Of a stretch of 64,000 bases of DNA, positions 47,005 through 58,219 are shown piece by piece. Numbering within the stretch: the first letter of the stretch is position 1; every line of letters starts with the position of its first letter. Source of the stretch: Mallotus nudiflorus (taxonomy: Eukaryota; Streptophyta; Magnoliopsida; Malpighiales; Euphorbiaceae); contig CANTUR010000609.1 of NCBI GenBank assembly GCA_947683625.1, positions 1 to 64,000 on the forward strand, given 5' to 3'. Both the position numbers and the translations under genes were made by a program. The notes beneath the pieces were generated by a model that searched no databases, had not been told where the DNA came from, and was given only the letters and a program-made list of their open reading frames with translations.

Positions 47005-49636
47005 TAAAGTCAATCCCGTGGATCATTATTATGTCACTCTCGACTTAATTTCAATAATTATATACGTATATTTTTTTTCTAAATTAATTATGGTTAATTA
47101 TATGAAAGTTCTTCCAAAAAGTTGAATAGCTGAGTAATATATAGTCCTTTTATGGTGGACATACTATACTAATCATGCCTATTACACTAATCATGCCATC
47201 TCTTCCTTCCTTGCCTTAGTGCCCTGCAATTGGCAAAAAGAGAAAATTCCCACATTAACTTTCATCATAAAAGTTGAAGAAAAAGAAAAATATTGGACTC
47301 TTTCACTAAGATACTTTAGGTCATCTTTAGAACTAGAACATATATATATAATCTTAGTGATCTTAGTGAAAAATTTTCCAATAAATATCTTACTATACAC
47401 TTGCAGAAAATGATAATATTCAACTTCATGACATACCCTCAGTTCAAAAAAAAAAAAAAAAAAAAAAAACCTTGTGGATCTCTTCTGTTCAAGGACATAT
47501 GCATGGTACTCCTAGCATTAATTAAATTAAGAAGTTGGTACAATATTTGATAAAAAAAATCATGTTAGTGAATTAGAGAGTCCTTTGATAGCAAACTTTT
47601 TTTATATATTATGAGTTACAGCGTTTAAATTTTATTATTATTAATTTATAAATTTAATTTTAAAGAAAATACTGTTTCTATTATACGATTTTATCAATTA
47701 TTAAATTAGTTATTTCCCTCTTAGTAAAAAACTTCTCCTTAGTGAGTATAGTAGTTTGGCATGTTCTTTCATATTTAAGGCATGCAGTTCTGCGTCATTT
47801 TTGTACCTTGTGTCCAATAAATGGGATCGATAGTGAAAGCATTTACAATGGATTTACTATTTATTCAAAATAATTTAACTATAAATTATATATCAAATTT
47901 CTATCTGTATACTTATTTATATACTTATTTGTAACGAAACTCTTATGGTTAGCTGTCATTCAACTATTCTTGTTTAAACTAGATTTTAAATTTAAATTTC
48001 AGTATATGTTGTCGTATTAAATTAATTGTTAAATTTTTTTTTTATGATTTTATCTGAGCATGAATATGAATACTGATAGGATAGATAAAAAAAATACTAA
48101 CCAATTATATAAATAATGTCAAAATTATTTTTCTATTAGTGCAGTAAATGTGTTCGAGATTTAGTATTTTATTTGTATAATATTGTTATTTAAATATTTT
48201 TCAAAAATTTTAAGTACACACTTCCTTAGATTATATATGTGTGTATGTATCATAGCAAAAAGAAAAGACGATAAAATAATGACTAATACTAATGACGAAA
48301 CCATTTTTAAAAGCTATTTCGACTTCCTAACTCTAATTGGGATCAATTTACTCATCATGCAAATGTTACAAACTACAATTTTTTTTTCAAGAATTAATGT
48401 AAATGGCTAAAAATCACATATAGCTTGAAATGAAAGAATAAAGATTGAAAAATCGAACTTTAATCTCAATTAAATATTTTAATTTCATAATATAATATTT
48501 TACCATCTGTCAGAACAAATTAGGCTATAAACTACTAATTTTTGAAACTTAGATTTAAGTCGGTTCTAATTAAGTAATGAAGAAATATTATTTTATTCAG
48601 AAATAATTTCTGAAGCAAGCGGCCTGATTAAAAAAATAGGAGGAGGGGAATTTTACTATAAAACCAATAAAAATAAATTATCCCTATATAATCAGAAGAA
48701 CAATTTTATAAAAAAAAAAATAATAAACAATGGGGCCCGCTAATCACTCTATTTTATTAATGGATGAAGAAACTTCCGTAAGTGACAAAAATTTAGACAT
48801 TACTAATCATGGACTATTGTATGGCTCCTCTTGACTCTTGTGTATATATTTCAGGCAAAGGGTATCAAAATTAGTATGAGGAATCTTTTAGCAGTTCACA
48901 GAATAGTATAAAATCTTTTAAAAAAGAAACCAAGAAAAAGGGGCATATGGTAGCTCAACAACCTCTATACTATAATACTGTTAGCATCCCGATAAACTCC
49001 AATAATGCAAGCGTTAAATTTGGAAATATAAATTCAATTTATATGGAATTTTCCCACCTCTAAAAATGATAAAAATAAAAAAAATTGTACTAAAACAAGG
49101 TCAAATTAAGCTGTCCTTGTCTTGATCAATGGTCCAGCTCCTTGTCCCACATGGGGTAATGTAAGCTTCACTCATCATACTCTCCATTGCCCATCACATG
49201 AAATACAGCAAAGATGATTTATATCCTATATATAATACCAAAAATATTGTATCATAAAATCCACTGTGCAAGTTAAAACACTTTCTACAAATCTTTTGTA
49301 ACGTAACATCCACAGTTTCTATTCACCAATTTAACATATGATATTAAATTACTGGAATTGTCTTCTAAACTGGAAAATTCTGAACTCGGAACTATATAAT
49401 AGATTATTAAAAAAAATAGTAGACTACCAAATCTTGAATCTTTTTGAAAGTTAATATTGACATATTACAATAATTTATATGGTTTTGGAGAAATAAAATT
49501 CCCCTCACAAATCAAGAAAAAAAAACAAGAAACAAAAGATGAAAACATTATAGGTACCTTTTCCTTTTCATATATAATTAAGAACATGAACACAGATCCA
49601 GAAAAATGATCGTTCTCGATCCTGATGATGATAAGC
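47005..49636. other. Intergenic AT-rich stretch downstream of the host gene
   Basis: No gene supported. Includes a poly-A run of about 25 bases at about 47445-47469. 49110-49205 is less AT-rich than its surroundings but has no open frame or recognisable product. Confidence 0.45.
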
Positions 49637-50281
49637 TTAGCGAGCCGGACGGCGCGTAACTAGATCATAAGATGTTCTGTTTGATCTTGGAATGTAAACT
49701 ACTGACTCAGAAACAGCACAAGTTCTTTTGCAAGAAGTGTAAAGATTTATAAAACCAAACCTGTCACTAATGGTTCTTGAAACCTTGCCAGTACCGACCC
49801 AATAATTACCACCGGATTCAGCATCACTATCATCCTTGGAACATTCAACTAATGCAGCAAGAAAAGGATCCCTGATGCTAAAACTCTCATCAGCATTCTT
49901 CTTTCGAATGCGATCCTCGAAACTGAACCTTTTCGACACGTTACTGGCAGGAGGAGGCAATGGGAGTACCTTTGTTAATGCAGAGTCTTTAATCTTGAGA
50001 CTTGATTTCTTTGGGATTCCTGGCAAATGTTCCCAAGAAAATGGGACGCCAGAAAATCGAAGTGGGGTGGCCGGACTAAGAGGAGATTCATCTGGAAAGT
50101 AAGATGAGGAGCACGACGAAAAGGAGGACGAGGAGGAAGAGAAGGAAGGCGTACGGCAAGAAGAAGCTTGCTTGTTGGCCGGAATTATAGTGTCACGTTC
50201 TTTTGTAACATTATTTTGGGCATGATCAATATTTGTAGTAGTTGAAGAATCCATTGGTTTAGAGGAAGAGAGAAGAGGCAT
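49637..50281 (-). CDS. DUF688-type plant protein of unknown function
   Basis: A single uninterrupted frame of 214 residues, ATG at 50279-50281 and TAA at 49637-49639. The N-terminus (1-40) is polar. Residues about 40-65 are a Ser-rich run (TPSFSSSSSSFSSCSSSYF). The central motif FSGVPFSWEHLPGIPKK with preceding SPLSPATPLR is the hallmark I associate with the plant DUF688 family. A basic segment with KRFSFEDRIRKK follows, then acidic KDDSDAESGG and a basic RRPAR end. No signal peptide or membrane segment is seen. The biochemical role is unknown. Base composition is clearly less AT-rich than its surroundings, and it is the only intact host gene found. A TATA tract 70-85 bp upstream supports transcription on this strand. 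Confidence 0.85.
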   Translation of the reverse strand: MPLLSSSKPMDSSTTTNIDHAQNNVTKERDTIIPANKQASSCRTPSFSSSSSSFSSCSSSYFPDESPLSPATPLRFSGVPFSWEHLPGIPKKSSLKIKDSALTKVLPLPPPASNVSKRFSFEDRIRKKNADESFSIRDPFLAALVECSKDDSDAESGGNYWVGTGKVSRTISDRFGFINLYTSCKRTCAVSESVVYIPRSNRTSYDLVTRRPAR

Positions 50282-50350
50282 TTATGTGTTGTGAATTAGC
50301 CTTTATGTTTTAGCTTGATATCTATTCCTTTGATGTGCTTTGCCTCTCAG

Positions 50351-50364
50351 TATATATATATAAA
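50351..50364 (-). promoter_or_regulatory. TATA-like element upstream of the DUF688-type gene
   Basis: Minus-sense CTTTATATATATATACTG lies 70-83 bp before the ATG, giving a predicted short 5' UTR of roughly 40-50 bases. It could also be an incidental TA run. Confidence 0.45.
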
Positions 50365-50390
50365 GAGATAAGAGAAAAAGAGAAGAGGAG

Positions 50391-50411
50391 TGGTATGGTA
50401 TGGTATGGTAT
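50391..50411. repeat. Four-copy TGGTA pentanucleotide repeat
   Basis: Short tandem repeat just upstream of the TATA-like element. Confidence 0.9.
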
Positions 50412-51003
50412 CGTATGTGTTGTTTAGTGTCATTATTTTTGGAACATAGAAGGTTAGAAAAGATATTATGGACAAGCAAAACGACCCCACGTTCTTGATT
50501 GTTCTTGATTGCTAATGGTAAGGAAGAGAAAGGGAATTCCAAGGGCAAAAATGGGAAAAATAATAAGGGTGGTGGTAGTGATGGCGGTGGTGGTAAAGCC
50601 ACTTTCTCTAAAGACAGTGGTTGAAGAGTTACCACAATTCACATGCACTTAATTCTGCATTTATATACATTTAAATCTAAATTGACCCTGTTGAAATCAC
50701 TCTTAATTAAGTAATAGGTACACTTGTATAACTTATGTTGTTGTGGTCCTTTATTCTTCCATTAGTCATCCAAAAGCTTCCACTGCTGCATTTTTGTTTC
50801 TTAAAAAATAAGCATGTGGGTGTTTTTTTCAAAATTTATATTCATGTTTTAAATATATATATATAATAGAAATTTCTTTTTCAAAAATCTAAAATTTGCT
50901 ATGTGTTGTTGTTGAGTGTGTGAAAAAAAAGAGACTTCTTTTTTTAATGAGATATGAACAGTCTTTAGTGAAAATTATATCATTTTGTCTAATGACCCTG
51001 CAA

Positions 51004-51066
<63 letters not shown>

Positions 51067-51752
51067 GTGTGGACATCCGAAGAGTAAAATTTGAACTTCA
51101 GTTCCTCTGCTCGCTCTTGTTGTGATGAGGATTACACTGTTAGAATTCTAACATTTAAAAAAAAAAAAAATCATAGTCGGCCATGATGAAATACAATGTT
51201 TTCTTCTATGAAAAACCAAAAAAAATTTCGACCTCAACATTTCATTTTTTCTCAAAAATTTCTGAAGTATTGAAACAGCACATAGTACAAAAATTCTGAA
51301 TTTTATTTCTTTTTTTTAATTGAAAATCATATAACATTAGTATTAATAAACTGTATAATAGGGAGTCGTCCTTCCCTATTAAATTGATGACACTAAAAAA
51401 CACTTGAATATTCTCTCATTGATGAATTTTATTGGCTTGATTAATCTCTATACTCAAAATAAAGTTCTTTGAACTTTTGGTAACGAAAGAGAATTCATAT
51501 GGTGATATCCAGCGAAAGCGGGGATTCACCTCTTTTTCTTTCCTTTTCTTGTTAAAAAAAAAACATTCTTTTCGTTTCTTATCAGTATTAATGTTAATTG
51601 GTCCAAATAATAAATTTAATTTTTTTATGATTTTGATTTCATGAATGGAAAAAATACGCAAGAAAAGAGTTTTATTCCTTTTATAGAGTTCACTCAATTC
51701 AATTCGTATTAGTCAAAAACTCGTATAACTATTAAATATTAAAAATGATTAT

Positions 51753-51808
<56 letters not shown>

Positions 51809-52275
51809 GAACAGAAGAAAATTTTAAATTTTCAAATGCTAATTTTAAAGATTTAACACAAGTCTAAAAAGAAGAATTTCTTTTAGAAAAAAATTCTGTT
51901 AAAAGAATAAAAGTACAAGTGATGTGTTATTTATACTTTCATATTCGATATGCTATTACATATGAACATATAATTATTCCATAACACAACTTAATAACTT
52001 TCGCTTTTGATACATATATCTTGTGGGTCAAAAGCATGAGAGAGTACTTAACTTTAGGTTTGTTTTAATTAGGTTACTAAATTTTAATTTATATCTTTTT
52101 ACATATCAAACTCTCATTTAGTTTTATAACAGTCACTTATAAATTTTTATGGGACCTAAATAATTTATAATTATGATTTTAATCTAGAATTAAAGATTCT
52201 TTTTAATAAGTCCATATTTTCTATAAATTTATAGGAAATAAAAAAATTGAAATTTATTTTGATTTTACTTAGTAA
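50412..52275. other. Intergenic stretch upstream of the host gene
   Basis: Contains TA microsatellites at 51008-51060 and 51756-51801. A minus-strand frame at 51416-51697 (93 residues, with NPRFRWISPYEFSF) looks more protein-like than its surroundings and may be organelle-derived DNA, but I cannot name it. The rest has no gene signature. Confidence 0.45.
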
Positions 52276-52811
52276 AGGGTTTATTGCATCAATTGTACAT
52301 TAACTTTGTTATATATTCATTTTGGTACTAGATTTTTAATTTTTTTTTCTTTTCAAATATTGAAATTTTATTTTTATTTCAAATTAAAGTATTTTGAACA
52401 TATTTGATCAAATTTAACATACGTGGCAATCATAACAAACATATTCTTAATATATTCACTGCGTAGGCATCCTAGTAAAAAACTTAATCATCATATGGGT
52501 TATAGAAAACACAATTACTAAAGAGAACAAAATAAAAAATGCGAAAACCCTAATAAAAGGATAAAAATAATAGTGTTGCTTTTATAGAACCCATAAAATG
52601 ATTAGACTTTTTAATGAGATACTTATATGACCAATATATTAAAAATATGTTTATTTCAGCTGTCATACATACTAAATTTGATCGGATATATTTAAGATAT
52701 TTTGACTTGTAACAAAAATAGAACTTCAGTAATTGAATAGAAAAAAATTAAAAATGTGGTACCAAAATGAAACATAGGCAAAGTTAAAACACCATTGGTG
52801 AAATAAACCCT
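52276..52811. mobile_element. Fold-back (MITE-like) element
   Basis: Left end AGGGTTTATTGCATCAATTG and right end CACCATTGGTGAAATAAACCCT are inverted repeats. The complementarity continues inward (TTTTGGTAC / GTACCAAAA, ATTTGATCAAAT-type blocks), so each arm is about 200 bp. No coding capacity. A second family member is at 63330-64000. The terminal GGGTTTATTGCA form recalls MULE-type ends. Flanks (TTAGTAA and CTAATAA) are similar but not an exact duplication. Confidence 0.75.
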
Positions 52812-52849
52812 CTAATAAGAGCATACTCATCTTAAGAGGTATCACTTAA

Positions 52850-53706
52850 AATTTTTAGGGTAAAAGGAAAAGATAAAGAGATTTGAGGGATTAAAATAGT
52901 TTTTAAAAAAAATTTAAAGAACTAAAAATTTTTAATAGTATATTTTTTGAAACAAAATAAAAGTTAGGTGAAAAAAATTAAAATTTAATATTCAAATTGT
53001 AATAAATGTGAAGATGATTATCCACCATTACATTTAATTCCATATCTTGTACCCTAACTTTAGGTTTTGATATTCAAAAGAAGAAAAACTGTTTATATAA
53101 CTTGCCAATTGATTGGACAATAGCTCAATTAATGTGTCTAATTAATTGATGAACTTTTTATTGGTACTTTAGATTCTTTTTAATCTATAGGATTATTAGG
53201 TCAAAACTCGCTTGTCTCTTATGTTATACGGCATATAATCAATTATATGATTTTTCCTTTTTTTTTTTTTTTAGATTTTTGCACCTACTTATTTATAAAT
53301 ACACTCTATATTTTATTTTTTAGTAATTAAAATAACAACAATTATCTTTATTTTTAAATGACTCTTTTATTATCTAATACAACATGTAAGATTTTTATGT
53401 TAATTGTCTTAATACGTTTATTTTTTTTGAGGTAAATATATGTTAAATTTTAAATATTTACTTAAATTTTTGTATATTACAAAAAGATAAAAATGAAACA
53501 AATATGACAATAAATTTATTAATATGTGCAAGTAGTTATTAAAAAAAAATTAGATTCTTTGGTTATAATTTTAGGTATGATAGATTTCGGTATCTAGTTA
53601 TAATTTTTTTTTTTATAAATTTTAATATGTTTTTAGATATTTGGATATATATTTTGAAATCTAGTTTAATGAAACAAGTTAATATCTCAAATTCATTTAT
53701 ATTGTA
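52850..53706. other. AT-rich stretch with a dispersed repeat
   Basis: 52880-53030 is related to 3790-3960. The rest is AT-rich without a gene signature. Confidence 0.5.
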
Positions 53707-54118
53707 TGATATCCCATATACATATTCCTATTTTGCTAAGGGTTTATTTTCCTATATAGGGGTTACTTGCAAACGAAGAATGTTCAAATGTGATAGAAGA
53801 AAGATTCCTAATTAAGGAGACTCTCGGACATGAAGAAATACTCTCTAAATAGACACATGACCTTCATTAAAGAGGAATCATATTCCTCTCAAGTTTGAGC
53901 ATCACTATCCTTATAAATAAAACCCCATATCCCTCATTTTTATTCATTCTATTATATCATACTTTTTGCTCTCTTTATCCCTCTCTCTCTTTCTCTCTCT
54001 CTCTGCATTCTTTGACTTAAGCATTGGAGGGTTTGTGGGAATCCTCCCCACCTCTCACCTTGCCTTTATTTGATTCTTTGCAGGGTTCAGACTACGAGGT
54101 TTCAAAAATAAGTTATCA
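53707..54118 (+). repeat. 5' LTR of the Tat-lineage element
   Basis: 412 bp, TGATATCCCA to AAGTTATCA. Contains TATAAATA-like CTTATAAATAAAACCCC near 53910 (likely TATA box) and a CT-rich tract at 53978-54004, probably the transcription start region. Confidence 0.92.
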
Positions 54119-54120
54119 AA

Positions 54121-54139
54121 TGGCACCATCTATGGGAAC
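54121..54139 (+). other. Primer binding site of the Tat-lineage element
   Basis: TGGCACCATCTATGGGAAC two bases after the LTR. It resembles the TGGCGCC-type primer sites of Tat/Athila elements with C-to-T type changes. I do not assign the tRNA. Confidence 0.75.
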
Positions 54140-54179
54140 CTCTTGAGTTAAAAGCCATTAAGCATCTACCGAACAAGAC

Positions 54180-55770
54180 ATTAGCATCATGACTTTCAGT
54201 CCACCACCAAGCTCAACCCCATATATGCAAATTAACCCATTAGTCCCTATTCATCCAATCAACTTGTTAGCACCCTATCAGCATGTTGGACCCTTATCAC
54301 AGGCTCCACTTAGAGCATACACTCCAATTGGTAATACCTAAGGATGGCCAACACTAGGCACCAACTTCCCTTATTATGCTCCTCTACATCATAACAATAA
54401 ACCCATGCCCTCCATACATTTTCTAAGCTTACTAGAAACCCTACCATAAATATACCAAACTTAAACATAGTAACCTAGACACTCACCCTACCTTAATTAA
54501 GTAAAGAAGCAATAATTCAAAACATCCAAACCTAAATGCTCCTGATGCAACATCAATTGAATGCCTTAATTCAAGGTAGTAATCCCGACATAATTCATCT
54601 AGAGAATAATGTAATAATACCAGCAGCAGCTTTGAATGTGTTTGGTGGAAATAAAGAAAGTCATAAAGCTTCAGAAGGAGAATCTAGCACAATAATCTCA
54701 GCCCTAGATGATTCCAAGATAGTTTAGAAAGTTGAATAAGTTATACAAAAAGCTTGTACTGGACCAGGGAAAGAAGATGAATGCGTTATGGAAGGAAATA
54801 CACCCTTTATAAGCAAAATAATCAAGACGAAGATCCCAACCACATTCAAAATGCTTCAATTAGATCAGTTTGATGGGATTAGGGATTCGATCAACCACAT
54901 ATCCTCATTTAGGACCATGATGCTACTTCAAAATGTAAATGACAGAATCATGTGTAGTTTTTTTCCTAGTACACTTACCAAGAATGCTTAGAAGTGGTTC
55001 CACAAGCTTCCTGAGAATTCTATCTCATACTTTAAGGAATTAGCTAAGAAATTTTGGACTCGATTTATCACCAATTTTCCTTTTGCCAAAAACATTAATG
55101 ATCTTTAAATGTGCAGAAAAAAAGGCTACAAAGTCATTGAGAAGCTATTTGGATAAATTTAACAAGGTAGTTATGTAGATTAAAAACTTAATTAATGAAG
55201 TAGCCATAGAGGCCTTGAAGAATGGGAATCGGTTAGAGAAGCTCAAAGATAAGATCATAACCAAAGAACTTAACACCTTTACTAAGGTAATAACTATGAC
55301 AATAAATATGGACGAAGATAGGAGAATGCGCCAGGAGGACAAAAAAGCACCTATTAAAAAAGATGAAAGGTCAGAACCAAGAAGGCCCAGATTTCAGCAA
55401 ACCAACTTCAGAAACCTAGTGGAAGGGTTCAAAAAAGAGGCAAAGAAGTACACTCCACTAAACACCTCCATATCCAAAATCCTTATATGGATTAGATAGA
55501 GTGGCTTGGGTATAACTCCAGCTAGAAGGCTGAGTCCAACCAGGAAAACCATGCAAGATAGGAGGTACTAGTGTCAATACCACCAGGACTATGGGCACGA
55601 GACTGAGGCATGCTGAGAATCAAAGAATGCTATAGAAAAATAAATATAGAATGGGAAACTCGACAACTTCACTAACACGACTAAAAGAAACTAAGAATCG
55701 GATGATCAAGACAAAGATAAGCCAAAGCCAAAGCCAAAGAAAGGTCGAAATGAAATAGCCAGAGTTATCA
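54180..55770 (+). pseudogene. Gag of the Tat-lineage element
   Basis: Short frames only. The capsid-like stretch around 54855-55160 reads PTTFKMLQLDQFDGIRDSI, then after a stop WFHKLPENSISYFKELAKK, the retrotransposon gag pattern of Trp, Leu-Pro and Ser-Phe. Later pieces at 55215-55499 (RMRQEDKKAPIKK) and 55773 onward (ERKPKRTRKEEGPSSKRK) are the basic linker before protease. A knuckle-like region near 55570-55615 reads YQYHQDYGHETEAC, with Cys residues apparently lost. Several stops and frame changes. Confidence 0.75.
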
Positions 55771-55886
55771 ACATGATTGTTGGAGGAGAGGTGACTGAAA
55801 GAAAGCCTAAAAGAACTCGAAAGGAAGAAGGCCCCTCCTCTAAAAGGAAGCAAAGCATCACATTTGGTCAGGACGAAGGGAAACAC

Positions 55887-56590
55887 GTTCAACATCCTCA
55901 TAATGATGCCTTAATAGTGAGTTCTTTCATTAACAATTACTTAGTAAAAAGATTGTTAATTGATGATGGAAGTGTTGTCAACACACTCTCTTGGAATGCT
56001 TATAAAGCGATAGAAGGTTCTATCACTGATTTGAAAAATATTTAAAATCCCATTACAAACTTTTGAGGTAGAACCATACAACTAATGGGACTAGTAGAGT
56101 TAATGTTAAAATTCAATAATTGAGATACTGAAGAGGTGAAAGCTGCCAAAGCCATATTCAATATGGTAGATCTTTCTCTCACATACCATGGCATTATAGG
56201 TTGACTAATCCTCTATGAAATTGATGCAGTCATAAGTATCAGGGGTCTAACCATGAAGATTCATCTTAAAGATCAGGTTATAACAATCCATGGAGATCAA
56301 CATATGGCTAGATAATTCTATTAGCTGATTGTCAAGCCCCAGATGGAAGCATTCCCTATAAAATCCTTAGAAGCTAGGAAATAAGGAGCTAATCTTGAGC
56401 TGGGTGATCAGGTCCTAACCTTATAAATCATAGAAGGAAAGATAGTCAAAATCGATAATGAACTTAATGAAGAAGTTAAGTATAAAATAAGTAAAGTCCT
56501 CCTTAAACATTTAGGCAGCTTTGCCTTTAAAGCATCTGAGGTCATTGGGGTAGATCTTTGGATTACCTCACATAGTCTAAACATCAAGCC
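55887..56590 (+). pseudogene. Aspartic protease and linker of the Tat-lineage element
   Basis: Starts HNDALIVSSFINNYLVKRL followed by LLIDDGSVVNTLSW, where Asp-Asp-Gly-Ser stands at the protease active site. It continues with MVDLSLTYHGIIG and LYEIDAVISIRGLTMKI, typical of Tat-lineage protease, then the linker FAFKASEVIGVDLWI that leads to RT. Stops occur after YKAIEGSITDLKNI and repeatedly later. Confidence 0.8.
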
Positions 56591-57260
56591 AAGAGTTAAA
56601 CTTGTTGTTCAGAAAAAAGGAACTTCGCATATGAGAGACAAAAGGTGATAGCCAAAAAAACAAAGAAATTGATAGAAGCTAGATTCATTAGAGAAGTGAC
56701 ACACCTATAATGGGTAGCTAATAGAGTGATAGTGAAAAAGTCAAATGGAAAGTACAAAATATGTGTGGATTATATTGATCTCAACAAGGCATGCCCCAAA
56801 GACAGTTATCCATTACCAATAATATATCAGCTAATAGACTTGACTGTCTATCACAACTTGTATAGCTTTATGGATGTTGCTTAGGGGTACCATCAAATCC
56901 TAATAAAAAAGGAGGATTAGGAGAAAACATCGTTTATCACTCATAAAGGCCTTTATTGTTATAAAGTTATGCCCTTTAGACTAGAGAATGCCAGATTGAC
57001 ATACCAAAGGCTGATGAACCATGTGTTCCAAGATCAAATTAGGAAAAATGTAGAAGTACACATGGATGACATCATTATTAAGAGCCAGCATGCACAACAA
57101 CACTTTGAGGATCTTAATTAAATCCTTCAAATACTAAACCAATACCAGATCAAGCTAAATCCAGAATAGTGTGTTTTTAGGGTGAGTGAAAGTAGGAAAA
57201 TTCTTGGGATTTATGATATCATATAGATGAATTGAAGCTAATAAAAAAAGATGGAAGCCA
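56590..57260 (+). pseudogene. Reverse transcriptase of the Tat-lineage element
   Basis: Recognisable blocks in order: IVKKSNGKYKICVDYIDLN, KACPKDSYPLPIIYQLIDL, SFMDVA then a stop, GYHQILIKKED then a stop, KVMPFRLENARLTYQRLMN, and VEVHMDDIIIKSQHAQQHF with the Asp-Asp catalytic pair. Blocks stay mostly in one frame (codons starting at positions that leave remainder 2 on division by 3), with in-frame stops as the main damage. Confidence 0.88.
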
Positions 57261-57379
57261 TACACAAAATGAAAGCTCTGGCTTCGTTAAATGAGTTATA
57301 AAAGGTAAATGGCATAATAAGAACTTTAGGGCATTTCATCTCTTGTTTAGCCAAATGGTATCTACCACTATTCTGAGCC

Positions 57380-57850
57380 TTAAAAACTCTAAAAAGTTTA
57401 TATGGAATGAAGAATGTTAGAATACCTTTGAAGGTATCAAGAAGTTCTTATCATCACCCCCTCTATTCAACAAGCAAATCCCCAGAGAAGTTTTGTATCT
57501 GTATCTCTTTGTCAGTCAATAATCAATCACACTGGTACTAGTTTGAAATGAGGGAAGCTAACAGAATCTAGTGTACTACATCAACAAAATAATCAAAGGT
57601 TCAAAAGTTCAGTATCCTAAAGTCGATAAATTAGCTATAGTCATCGTGCATACATCCTGAAGCTCATGCATTATTTCCAGGCTCACTCAATCATTGTAAG
57701 ATCCAACTTCCTATTAAGGAAAATCTTACAAAGACCTGAGATGTTTGGTAGATTGGTTCAATGGTCAATATTGCTTAAAGAATTTGACATCAGTTATGAA
57801 CCTCGATAGTAAATCAAAGCTCAGACCTTGGCATACTTCGTATAAGTGAT
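57380..57850 (+). pseudogene. RNase H (first copy) of the Tat-lineage element
   Basis: Broken frames cover SGRKLSL-like sequence, AQSPVLV-type YWYFEMREANRI, VYYINKIIKG, RYPKVDKLAI and IVRSNFLLRKILQRPEMFG, which match the RNase H and connection region following RT in Ty3/gypsy elements. Catalytic residues cannot be confirmed because of frame changes. Confidence 0.65.
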
Positions 57851-57884
57851 AACAGTAGAGGACTTTGCCCCTTTCGAATACTCG

Positions 57885-58210
57885 AAGTGAAAGTTATACA
57901 TAGATGGAGCCTTATCCATTTGAGAATCTAGTGCTAGAATCATTCTCAAAGGGCCATACAAAGTCACTATCAGATATGTAGTTCAAATAAAGTGCAAAGC
58001 CACTAATAATGCAGTAGAGTATAAAGCACTCGTCATAGGATTGAAGTTAACTACAGAAGTGAGAGCCAAGCATTTCAAGATATACTTTGATTCACAACTA
58101 GTGGTAAACCAAATCAGAGGAACATATTATATCAAGGATCCAAGCATCACCAAATACTTTGAGAAAGGCAGACAACTCCTAAAAAAGCTTGAGCAAGATA
58201 GGGGACAATG
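57885..58210 (+). pseudogene. Second (archaeal-type) RNase H of the Tat-lineage element
   Basis: Reads LYIDGALSI, then a stop, then ATNNAVEYKALVIGLKL with the Glu-containing EYKAL motif, and KIYFDSQLVVNQIRGTY with the Asp motif, then YFEKGRQLLKKLEQ. This is the plant archaeal-type RNase H that Tat-lineage elements carry in addition to the normal domain. At least one frame change lies between the first and second blocks. Damaged but diagnostic for the lineage. Confidence 0.8.
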
Positions 58211-58219
58211 AGAAATCAT

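Noticed and set aside
47440..47470. Poly-A run as the tail of a retroposed gene or SINE
   Set aside because: No gene-like or tRNA-like body upstream and no visible target duplication.
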